Of a DNA stretch of 24,589 nt, positions 5,308 to 12,882 are shown in pieces (position 1 is the stretch's first letter; every line of letters begins with the position of its first letter). The DNA comes from Bacteroidales bacterium M8 (GTDB lineage: Bacteria > Bacteroidota > Bacteroidia > Bacteroidales > Muribaculaceae). A program made the translations under genes and the position numbers. The stretch covers positions 1 through 24,589 of the forward strand of contig LUJS01000017.1 in the NCBI GenBank assembly GCA_001689495.1, read 5' to 3'. The notes below the pieces were generated by a model, which was not told where the DNA came from, did not search any database, and saw nothing but the letters and a program-made list of their open reading frames with translations.

Positions 5308-7365
5308 ATGAAAAAAAAGACTCTCAACATCCTCAAGAACGACCCGTGGCTCGAGCCATACGCCGAAGCCATCACCGGACGCCATGAAGACGTATTGCGC
5401 AAGGAGGCCGAACTGTGCGGACCCGACGGCTCGCTCGACTCATTTGCCAACGCCCACAACTACTTCGGACTCCACCGCACCGACGACGGCGGCTGGGTGT
5501 TCCGCGAATGGGCACCAAACGCGACATCAATAACACTGATCGGCGATTTCTCAAAATGGAAAGAGCTGAAGAAATATGCACTAAAGCCCAAGGCAAACGG
5601 CGTCTGGGAGCTGAAACTGAAACCCGACGACATGCACCACGGCGACTTCTACAAGATGATAGTCCGCTGGGACGGCGGCGAGGGCGAACGCATCCCCGCC
5701 TATGCCACCCGTGTCGTTCAGGACGAGACCACGCACCTCTTCTCGGCTCAGGTATGGTCGCCCGAGCCCTACAAGTGGAAGGTGCGCCGCTTCCGCCCCG
5801 ACACCCGTCCGCTCCTCATCTACGAGTGCCACATCGGCATGGCGCAGGAGAAGGAGGGCATCGGAACATACACCGAATTCCGCGATCTCATCCTGCCTCG
5901 CATCGCCAAGGACGGATACAACGCCATACAGATCATGGCCATTCAAGAGCACCCCTACTATGGCTCGTTCGGCTATCACGTATCCAGCTTCTATGCGCCC
6001 TCGTCGCGATTCGGTACGCCCGAAGAGCTCAAGAGCCTCATTGACCGCGCCCACGAACTGGGCATCGCCGTCATCATGGACATCGTCCACTCTCACGCCG
6101 TCAAGAACGAGGTCGAGGGTCTGGGACGACTCGACGGCTCGTACAACCAGTACTTCTACGGCGACTCGCGTCGCGAGCATCCCGCGTGGGACTCGCTCTG
6201 CTTTGACTATGGCAAGGACGACGTCATCAACTTCCTGCTCTCAAACTGCAAGTACTGGCTTCAGGAATTCAAGTTCGACGGATTCCGCTTTGACGGCGTC
6301 ACCTCGATGCTCTACTACTCCCACGGCCTCGGACAGGCGTTCGGCAGCTATGGCGACTACTATGACGGCAGTCAGGACACCAACGCCATCACATACCTGA
6401 CGCTGGCCAACAAACTCATCCACAAGATCAACCCCTCGGCCATCACCATCGCCGAAGAGATGAGCGGCATGCCCGGCCTGGCCCTCCCCATCAAGGACGG
6501 CGGCATGGGCTTCGACTACCGCATGGCCATGGGCATACCCGACTACTGGATCAAGACCCTCAAGGAGAAGAAGGACGAGGAGTGGAAACCCACCTCGATA
6601 TTCTGGGAACTCACCAACCGTCGCGCCGACGAGAAGACCATCTCGTATGTCGAGAGCCACGATCAGGCCCTCGTAGGCGACAAGACCGTCATCTTCCGCC
6701 TCATTGACAAGGAGATGTACTGGCACATGATGAAGGACGACGACAACATGGTCGTGGCCCGCGGCATGGCCCTGCACAAGATGATACGTCTGGTCACCGC
6801 CTCGACCATCAACGGCGGCTATCTCAACTTCATGGGCAACGAGTTCGGCCACCCCGAGTGGATCGACTTCCCCCGCGAGGGCAACGGCTGGAGCTACAAG
6901 TATGCCCGCCGCCAGTGGGACCTCGTGGACCGTCAGGAGCTGAAATACGGCTATCTCAACGACTTTGACAACGCCATGATTCACCTCATCTCGGGGGTCT
7001 ACAACTTTCAGGCACTTCCTGTAGTCAAGCTGTGGGAGAAAGACGACGATCAGGTGCTGGCATACATGCGCGGCGATCTGGTTTTCGTATTCAACTTCAG
7101 CCCCACCGACTCGTTCACCGACTATGGCATCCTCGCCCCCGCCGGCGAGTATGAGGTCGTCCTCTCGACCGACAATCCCGCCTTCGGAGGCTATGGCAAC
7201 ATCGACGAGAGCGTCAGCCATCTCACCCAGAACGACCCGCTCTTCGCCCCCTCCGGACGCGAATGGCTCAAGCTGTACCTGCCCTCACGCTCGGCTCAGG
7301 TGCTCCGTCTGAAGAGGGCGCAGCCCGTGGCCGAACCCAAGAAAGCGGCCAAAGGCAAGAAATAA
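5308..7365 (+). CDS. glgB: 1,4-alpha-glucan (glycogen) branching enzyme, GH13
   Basis: This 685-residue cytoplasmic enzyme cuts alpha-1,4 glucan chains and re-attaches them in alpha-1,6 linkage during glycogen synthesis. An N-terminal CBM48-type beta-sandwich (about 50-150, with FREWAPNATSITLIGDF) precedes the GH13 barrel. All four GH13 regions are intact: DIVHSH (258-263), GFRFDG with nucleophile Asp329, AEEMSG with acid Glu383, and ESHD with Asp452. The C-terminal beta domain (about 580-670) is followed by a Lys/Ala-rich tail. Length and motifs (for example the IAEEMSGMP form) resemble the eukaryote-like GH13_8 branch rather than the enterobacterial GlgB type; this subfamily call is by eye. 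It stands alone between its own promoter and a strong terminator; no other glycogen gene is in the window. Confidence 0.96.
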   Translation: MKKKTLNILKNDPWLEPYAEAITGRHEDVLRKEAELCGPDGSLDSFANAHNYFGLHRTDDGGWVFREWAPNATSITLIGDFSKWKELKKYALKPKANGVWELKLKPDDMHHGDFYKMIVRWDGGEGERIPAYATRVVQDETTHLFSAQVWSPEPYKWKVRRFRPDTRPLLIYECHIGMAQEKEGIGTYTEFRDLILPRIAKDGYNAIQIMAIQEHPYYGSFGYHVSSFYAPSSRFGTPEELKSLIDRAHELGIAVIMDIVHSHAVKNEVEGLGRLDGSYNQYFYGDSRREHPAWDSLCFDYGKDDVINFLLSNCKYWLQEFKFDGFRFDGVTSMLYYSHGLGQAFGSYGDYYDGSQDTNAITYLTLANKLIHKINPSAITIAEEMSGMPGLALPIKDGGMGFDYRMAMGIPDYWIKTLKEKKDEEWKPTSIFWELTNRRADEKTISYVESHDQALVGDKTVIFRLIDKEMYWHMMKDDDNMVVARGMALHKMIRLVTASTINGGYLNFMGNEFGHPEWIDFPREGNGWSYKYARRQWDLVDRQELKYGYLNDFDNAMIHLISGVYNFQALPVVKLWEKDDDQVLAYMRGDLVFVFNFSPTDSFTDYGILAPAGEYEVVLSTDNPAFGGYGNIDESVSHLTQNDPLFAPSGREWLKLYLPSRSAQVLRLKRAQPVAEPKKAAKGKK

Positions 7366-7390
7366 ATCCGGCCTGACCGGACCCTGACAT

Positions 7391-7433
7391 TCCGCCCCCG
7401 ATCCGTCACGGACCGCGGGGCGGATTCGTTTTT
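7391..7433 (+). terminator. Rho-independent terminator of glgB
   Basis: TCCGCCCC (7391-7398) pairs with GGGGCGGA (7417-7424), and an inner TCCG/CGGA hairpin caps the stem. A TTCGTTTTT tract follows. It begins 26 bases after the glgB stop, separating it from the downstream glycosidase operon. Confidence 0.85.
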
Positions 7434-7494
7434 CGGCACGTTTCACCGATTTTCTGTCATTCGGCAGACCTCTGGACAGTTTTAGGGGATATTG

Positions 7495-7527
7495 TTTGCG
7501 GCATAAGGGAAAAATTGATTAACTTTG
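7495..7527 (+). promoter_or_regulatory. Promoter of the glycosidase operon
   Basis: TTTG (7495-7498), a 21-base spacer, then TAACTTTG (7520-7527) matches both Bacteroidetes boxes with slightly long spacing. The predicted start near 7534 gives a 33-base leader to the ATG at 7567. No other promoter motif is apparent before the end of the operon. Confidence 0.75.
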
Positions 7528-7533
7528 CAGAAA

Positions 7534-7545
7534 TAAGGAACCTTA
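7534..7545. promoter_or_regulatory. Short inverted repeat at the operon transcription start
   Basis: TAAGG-AA-CCTTA forms a 5-bp inverted repeat with a 2-base centre placed at the predicted +1. It is a candidate operator, but at this length chance is a real alternative. Confidence 0.25.
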
Positions 7546-7566
7546 AATCACCCTTTCATCACGATT

Positions 7567-9681
7567 ATGTCAACAAAGTCACTTGTACTATGGTCGGCAG
7601 TGTGTGCCGCGGCATTCGGCATCGAGAGCTGCACACAGGCCAGCGCAGCCATAGACCGTCAGGCGCTTGTCGAGCGCAACAACCCCCACATCACGGCCAT
7701 CGACACCCTTGCCTCGCTCACCGTGGGCAATGGTGAGTTTGCATTTACCGTCGATGTCACGGGCCTCCAGAGCTTCCCCGAACTCTATCGCAATGGCGTG
7801 CCTCTGGGCACCCAGAGCCAGTGGGGATGGCACTCGTTTGTCAACACCAAGAACCTCACCCGTCAGGAGACCCTCAAGGACTATGACTTCGGTCGCGGAC
7901 GTCAGGAACCCTATGCCGTCCAGTTCAACGAGGATGGCCGCCAGAAGGACGCCGCCAACTATTATCGCGTCAACCCCCACCGCCTGCATCTCGGCGCCAT
8001 CGGTTTCGAGGGTCTCAACCCCGACTCGATCACGGCCATCGACCAGAAGCTCGACATGTGGAACGGACTCATCACCTCGGACTTCACCACCGGCGGCACG
8101 CCCGTCAAGGTGCTCACCACCGTCGATCCCGAAAAGGACATGGTAGGCGCGTCGGTGACGTCGGCCAAGCGACTCCCCGTCAGCCTGCGCTTCCCCTATC
8201 CCACGGGCGCACATGCCGACGACGCTTGCGACTGGACCAAAGACGACCTCCACATCACCGAGATCGTCAAGCTCGAGGGCAATCAGGCCATCCTGAGCCA
8301 CAAGCTCGACTCGACCACATATTATGTCACGCTGTCGTGGCAGGGCGCCGAGGCTCCCGCCATGCAGGGCCGCAACAAGGTGGTGCTGACACCCGTCGAG
8401 GACTCGTGGAGCTTTACTGCCGAGTTCACCCCCGACATGCCCGCACTTGCCGAGGCCGAGACATTTGCCGCAGCCGAGAAGGCCGCCTCAGACTACTGGC
8501 AGGGCTTCTGGAAGAACGGCGGCGTCGTTGACTTCAGCGAGTGTACCGACGAGCGCGCCAAGGAGCTTGAGCGCCGCGTCGTTCTGTCGCAATATCTTCT
8601 GGCCACTCAGTGTGCCGGCTCGACACCTCCGCAGGAGACCGGCCTGACCTACAACTCGTGGTTCGGCAAGTTCCACATGGAGATGATCTGGTGGCATCAG
8701 GCACAGTTTGCCCTCTATGGCCACGAAGACCTGCTGGGCCGCACACTGCCTTGGTATGACTCAGTCAAGGACATCGCACGCGAGATCGCTACCCGTCAGG
8801 GCTTCGAGGGCCTGCGCTGGATGAAGATGACAGACCCCTCGGGCACCGAGGCTCCCTCAAAGGTAGGCTCGTTCCTGATCTGGCAGCAGCCTCACCTCAT
8901 CTATCTGGCCGAGCTGCTCTATCGCGCCAACCCCAACGACTCTGTTCTGAATCAGTATTACGACCTCGTGCAGCAGACAGCCGACTTCATGGCCTCGTTT
9001 GCCGAATATGACGGTCTGGGCAACCGCTACATACTCCGTGGCGCCATCCCCGCTCAGGAGACTCTCCGCGCCGCCGAGACAGTCAATCCCCCCTTCGAGC
9101 TCTCTTACTGGCACTATGCCCTCAACACCGCCCAGAAGTGGCGCGAGCGCAAGGGCGAGCGCCGCAACATGGACTGGGACGAGATCATAGACAAGCTCTC
9201 GCCTCTGGCCGCCAAGGACTCGCTCTATCTGGCAGCCGAGACAGCCCCCGAGACATACGAGGACATCCGCTTCACCTCGGACCACATGGCCGTGCTCGCA
9301 GCACTCGGCGTGCTGCCCCAGTCGCCTCTGGTACGCGAAGACCTGATGCACAACACATTCGACTGGATCTATGACAACTGGAACTGGGGCCGTACTTGGG
9401 GCTGGGACTATCCCACCACAGCCATGTGCGCCGTGCGTCTGGGCCAGCCCGAAAAGGCCATCAACGCCCTGCTCATGGACAAGCGCACCAACACATACCT
9501 GCCCAACGGCCACAACTATCAGGACAAGCGCCTGCGCTGCTATCTGCCCGGCAACGGCGGCCTGCTCACCGCAGTGGCACTGATGACCGCCGGATGGGAC
9601 GGTTGCGAGACCGAGAACCCCGGATTCCCCAAAGACGGCACTTGGAACGTGAAGTGGGAAGGCATCAAGCCCTTGCCCTAA
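7567..9681 (+). CDS. Secreted six-hairpin glycosidase-like protein, family unassigned
   Basis: This 704-residue protein has an N-terminal export signal. Cleavage after ASA (residue 28) is likely; the IESC at 19-22 is a poor lipobox. Residues about 35-300 look like a beta-sandwich, with TVGNGEFAFTVD and GTQSQWGWHSF motifs. Residues about 330-690 look like an (alpha/alpha)6 barrel of the kind seen in GH15/GH65/GH95-like enzymes, with KFHMEMIWWHQ (368-378, candidate acid Glu372), WQQPHLIYLAELLYR and WGWDYPTTAMCAVRLG. The pattern resembles uncharacterised Bacteroidetes proteins loosely called GH65-like; I cannot assign a CAZy family or substrate. As first gene of an operon with GH106 and GH105 enzymes, it probably acts on a rhamnose- or uronic-acid-containing glycan in the periplasm. 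The next gene follows after 18 bases. Confidence 0.8.
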   Translation: MSTKSLVLWSAVCAAAFGIESCTQASAAIDRQALVERNNPHITAIDTLASLTVGNGEFAFTVDVTGLQSFPELYRNGVPLGTQSQWGWHSFVNTKNLTRQETLKDYDFGRGRQEPYAVQFNEDGRQKDAANYYRVNPHRLHLGAIGFEGLNPDSITAIDQKLDMWNGLITSDFTTGGTPVKVLTTVDPEKDMVGASVTSAKRLPVSLRFPYPTGAHADDACDWTKDDLHITEIVKLEGNQAILSHKLDSTTYYVTLSWQGAEAPAMQGRNKVVLTPVEDSWSFTAEFTPDMPALAEAETFAAAEKAASDYWQGFWKNGGVVDFSECTDERAKELERRVVLSQYLLATQCAGSTPPQETGLTYNSWFGKFHMEMIWWHQAQFALYGHEDLLGRTLPWYDSVKDIAREIATRQGFEGLRWMKMTDPSGTEAPSKVGSFLIWQQPHLIYLAELLYRANPNDSVLNQYYDLVQQTADFMASFAEYDGLGNRYILRGAIPAQETLRAAETVNPPFELSYWHYALNTAQKWRERKGERRNMDWDEIIDKLSPLAAKDSLYLAAETAPETYEDIRFTSDHMAVLAALGVLPQSPLVREDLMHNTFDWIYDNWNWGRTWGWDYPTTAMCAVRLGQPEKAINALLMDKRTNTYLPNGHNYQDKRLRCYLPGNGGLLTAVALMTAGWDGCETENPGFPKDGTWNVKWEGIKPLP

Positions 9682-9699
9682 AGACAAATCCGACCGGCA

Positions 9700-12600
9700 A
9701 TGAATTCAAACAGAATATTAAGCCTGACTGCCGCGGTCGCCATCGCGGCAGCCGGGCTTTCGGCATCGGCTGATGTCCGTCAGCTGCACTACCGCCCCAC
9801 CGCCGACGGCACGGGCGCGGTGACGGTGGACGGCACACGCAAATTCATACGCGGACTCTATGGCGCACACACCGGATTCCGCATCGACTGCAGCGACACG
9901 CCAGAGTTTGGCGTCTATCTGCCCCGCATGGGCGGCAACCTGCTGCTCACGCTCCCGGCCGGCAAGTGCACGACCACATACACCCCCGGCCGCATGGACT
10001 ATGAGCAGGGTGGCGTCACCGTCGAGGCTCAGGTGCTGCGTTCGTCAGACGCAGCCCTCTGGAAGATCACCAACACCTCAAGGCAGAAACAGACCGTCGG
10101 GGTGCGTTTCGGCGGCGTGGCCGAGAAGAAATTCTCGCGCGAGGGCGACCTCGGCGTCGACAAGCCCGACTGCTTCGACCTCAAGCCCGAATACTGCAAG
10201 GGCAACATATATAATGTAGGCAAGGACGGCGTCGTCACCGTCGAGTATGGCGTCAAGGAGCGCAAGACCATCTCGCTGGTGCTCCCCACAGACTCGCACA
10301 CACTCACCGATCTGCCCGCATACGAGGGCACCATCACCCTCAAGCCCGGCCAGACGCGCTATCTCGCGCTCTTCCCCGCCGGCGTGACCCCCGTGACAGG
10401 CAAGAAGCTCGCCTCGCTCTTCGACAAGGCCGAGGCCGAGCGCTCGCAGCTGGCATCGGCCATGTCCATCAGCACCCCCGACCCGTGGCTCAACCCCATC
10501 GGCGGCGCGCTCTCGGTGGCCGCCGACGGCATCTGGAGCGGCGAGGCTTGGCTGCATGGCTCGATAGGCTGGCGCACGCCCCACCTCGGGTGGCGCGGTG
10601 CCTATGCCGGCGACGCCCTCGGCCTGCACGACCGCGCGCTGACACACTTCCGCACCTATGCCGCCAACCAGATCACCGACATTCCCGCCGTGCTCGAGCA
10701 TCCCCGACAGGACTCGACTCTCAATCTGGCAAGATCGGAAAAACGCTGGGGCACGCCCATGTACAGCAACGGATACATCTGCCGCCGCCCCGGCAAGAAG
10801 GACGAGATGTCGCACTATGACATGAACCTCGTCTATGCCGACGCGCTGCTGCGCCACTTCCGCCACACCGCAGACACCGCCTCGATGCGCGAGCTGTTCC
10901 CGGTGGTCAAGAGACACCTTGACTGGGAGAAACGCAACTTCGACCCGGACGGCGACCACCTCTATGACGCATACTGCTGCATCTGGGCCAGCGACGCCCT
11001 CTATTACAGCGGCGGCTCGGTGACCCACTCGTCGGCATACAACATGCTGGCCAACAGCATCGCCGCCGATGTCGCCGAGGCCATCGGCGAGGACCCGGCA
11101 CCCTACAGGACCGAGGCCGAGGCCATAGGCCGCGCCATCGACAGCGTGCTGTGGATGGACGGCCGCGGACACTGGGCAGAGTTCAAGGACTATGGTCCCG
11201 AGGGACGCCTGCACCCCGCCGCGGCTCTCTGGACCGTATATCACGCCATCGACTCAGAGGTGGCCGACCCATTCCGCAACTATGCCGCCACGGTCTATGT
11301 AGACCAAAACATCCCGCACATCCCCGTCAAGGCCGACGGCGTGGACGAGGACCTCTATACCGTCTCGACCACCTGCTGGAAGCCCTACTCGTGGAGCATC
11401 AACAACGTGGCCATCGCCGAGGTGATGCACACCGCCCTCGCCTACTGGCAGGCCGGACGTCCCGACGAGGCCTTCAAGCTGATGAAGGGCACCGTCATCG
11501 ACAACATGTATGTCGGCGCGTCGCCACTCAACTTCGGCCAGATAAGCCAGTATGACGCCGCCCGCGGCGAGTGCTACCGCGACTTCGCCGACCCCATCGG
11601 CGTCTGGAGCCGCGCCATCACCGAGGGCCTCTACGGCATCCGTCCCAACCGCATCGGCAATGACCCGCGCGTTGACGTGATTCCCGGTTTCCCCAAGGAG
11701 TGGAACGAGGCATCCATCAACCTGCCCGACATCTCGTACAGCTTCAACCGCAACGGCGACACCGATACATACGTCATCGACAATCGCTATCCCGCCGGAA
11801 CCAAGCTGCGCCTGACCGTGCCCGCATCGGGTCTCGGCAAGGTCGAGATCGACGGCAGACAGGCCCCCGAGATAGCCGTAGCCACATCCATAGGCCAGTC
11901 CCGCATCTCGGTCGACATCACCAAGCAGGGCAAGAGCACCGTGACCATACGCCGCGACAAGCCCGTCAAGGCCGAGCCCACAGGCAATGGCCGCAAGGAG
12001 GGCCCCGTGACCTTCACCGAGATGGCCGCCGGTCCGCTGACGTGGTGGGAGGCTACAGTCTCGGAGTCCGAGCCGCTCGTCAAGCCCCTCCCCGCCGACT
12101 TTGCCGCCATCGAGAGCGAGAAATGCGAGCCCGTGCGCATCGACAGCGCATACAACTCGAGCGTCACCGACATCTTCCGCAACAGCTATCTCTCGCCCCG
12201 ACCCGACGTCACCACGCTCCAGTTGCCCACACAGGGCATCGGCGAGTGGTGCCACCCCAAGTTCACGGTCGACATCGACGACTCGGGCCTGCGCAAGCTC
12301 CTTGCCGACAACGGCGACACGCTCAAGACATCCATCGGCATTCCGTTCAGCCTCCCCTCGGCAGGCAGCAACATCCTCTTCAGCTCGCTCTGGGACAACT
12401 ATCCCGACTCCGTGTCGGTGCCCCTGTCGGGCAATGCCTCGCACGTCTACCTGCTCATGGCGGGTAGCGTCAACCACATGCAGTGGGGCATGGAGAGCGG
12501 CATGCTCAAGGCCAACTATGCCGACGGCACGTCGACCGAGCTGCCTCTGGTCAATCCCCTCAACTGGGCACCTGTCGAGCAGGACTTCTTCACCGACGAC

Positions 12601-12882
12601 CATGCCAACGCACAGCCCGGCGGAGCCGCGACACCCTATCGCCTCAACTTCACCGACGGCCGTGTCAGCCGCAACCTGCTCGACGAGATAACCGGATTCC
12701 ACGTGCCCATCGACCCCGGCATGGAGCTCGGCCTGACCAATGGCCGCAACTTCCCCGCCGGAGCGGGTGTGCTCATCGACATCCCCGTCGATCCTGAAAA
12801 ACAGCTCTCGTCGCTCACCCTCTCCACGCTGGGTCGCGACGTAGTCATCGGCATTATGGCCATAACCCTTCAACGTCCATGA
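9700..12882 (+). CDS. Secreted DUF4450-like protein with six-hairpin glycosidase region
   Basis: This 1060-residue protein has a signal peptide (hydrophobic 6-22, cleavage near SASA/DV at 24). Residues about 29-200 carry LHYRP, FIRGLYGAHTGFR and PEFGVYLPRMGGNL, the pattern I associate with DUF4450. Residues about 265-690 form a helical region with WLHGSIGWRTPHLGWRGAYA (about 282-301), WGTPMYSNGYICRRPGKKD and TTCWKPYSWSINNVA, like an (alpha/alpha)6 glycosidase of the GH78/GH95 type. The C-terminal 300 residues are beta-rich, with a sugar-binding-like sandwich. Activity is unknown; a role in pectin side-chain removal is inferred from the operon. It overlaps the GH106 gene by 4 bases (ATGA), suggesting translational coupling. 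The domain assignment is from memory of the motif. Confidence 0.78.
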   Translation: MNSNRILSLTAAVAIAAAGLSASADVRQLHYRPTADGTGAVTVDGTRKFIRGLYGAHTGFRIDCSDTPEFGVYLPRMGGNLLLTLPAGKCTTTYTPGRMDYEQGGVTVEAQVLRSSDAALWKITNTSRQKQTVGVRFGGVAEKKFSREGDLGVDKPDCFDLKPEYCKGNIYNVGKDGVVTVEYGVKERKTISLVLPTDSHTLTDLPAYEGTITLKPGQTRYLALFPAGVTPVTGKKLASLFDKAEAERSQLASAMSISTPDPWLNPIGGALSVAADGIWSGEAWLHGSIGWRTPHLGWRGAYAGDALGLHDRALTHFRTYAANQITDIPAVLEHPRQDSTLNLARSEKRWGTPMYSNGYICRRPGKKDEMSHYDMNLVYADALLRHFRHTADTASMRELFPVVKRHLDWEKRNFDPDGDHLYDAYCCIWASDALYYSGGSVTHSSAYNMLANSIAADVAEAIGEDPAPYRTEAEAIGRAIDSVLWMDGRGHWAEFKDYGPEGRLHPAAALWTVYHAIDSEVADPFRNYAATVYVDQNIPHIPVKADGVDEDLYTVSTTCWKPYSWSINNVAIAEVMHTALAYWQAGRPDEAFKLMKGTVIDNMYVGASPLNFGQISQYDAARGECYRDFADPIGVWSRAITEGLYGIRPNRIGNDPRVDVIPGFPKEWNEASINLPDISYSFNRNGDTDTYVIDNRYPAGTKLRLTVPASGLGKVEIDGRQAPEIAVATSIGQSRISVDITKQGKSTVTIRRDKPVKAEPTGNGRKEGPVTFTEMAAGPLTWWEATVSESEPLVKPLPADFAAIESEKCEPVRIDSAYNSSVTDIFRNSYLSPRPDVTTLQLPTQGIGEWCHPKFTVDIDDSGLRKLLADNGDTLKTSIGIPFSLPSAGSNILFSSLWDNYPDSVSVPLSGNASHVYLLMAGSVNHMQWGMESGMLKANYADGTSTELPLVNPLNWAPVEQDFFTDDHANAQPGGAATPYRLNFTDGRVSRNLLDEITGFHVPIDPGMELGLTNGRNFPAGAGVLIDIPVDPEKQLSSLTLSTLGRDVVIGIMAITLQRP

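Noticed and set aside
11254..12873. 539-codon minus-strand ORF opposite the DUF4450-like gene, and similar long antisense ORFs opposite glgB, GH106, GH105 and the macroglobulin.
   Set aside because: All are low-complexity Gly/Ala/Val/Arg-rich shadows created by high-GC codon use; none has a recognisable domain or promoter.
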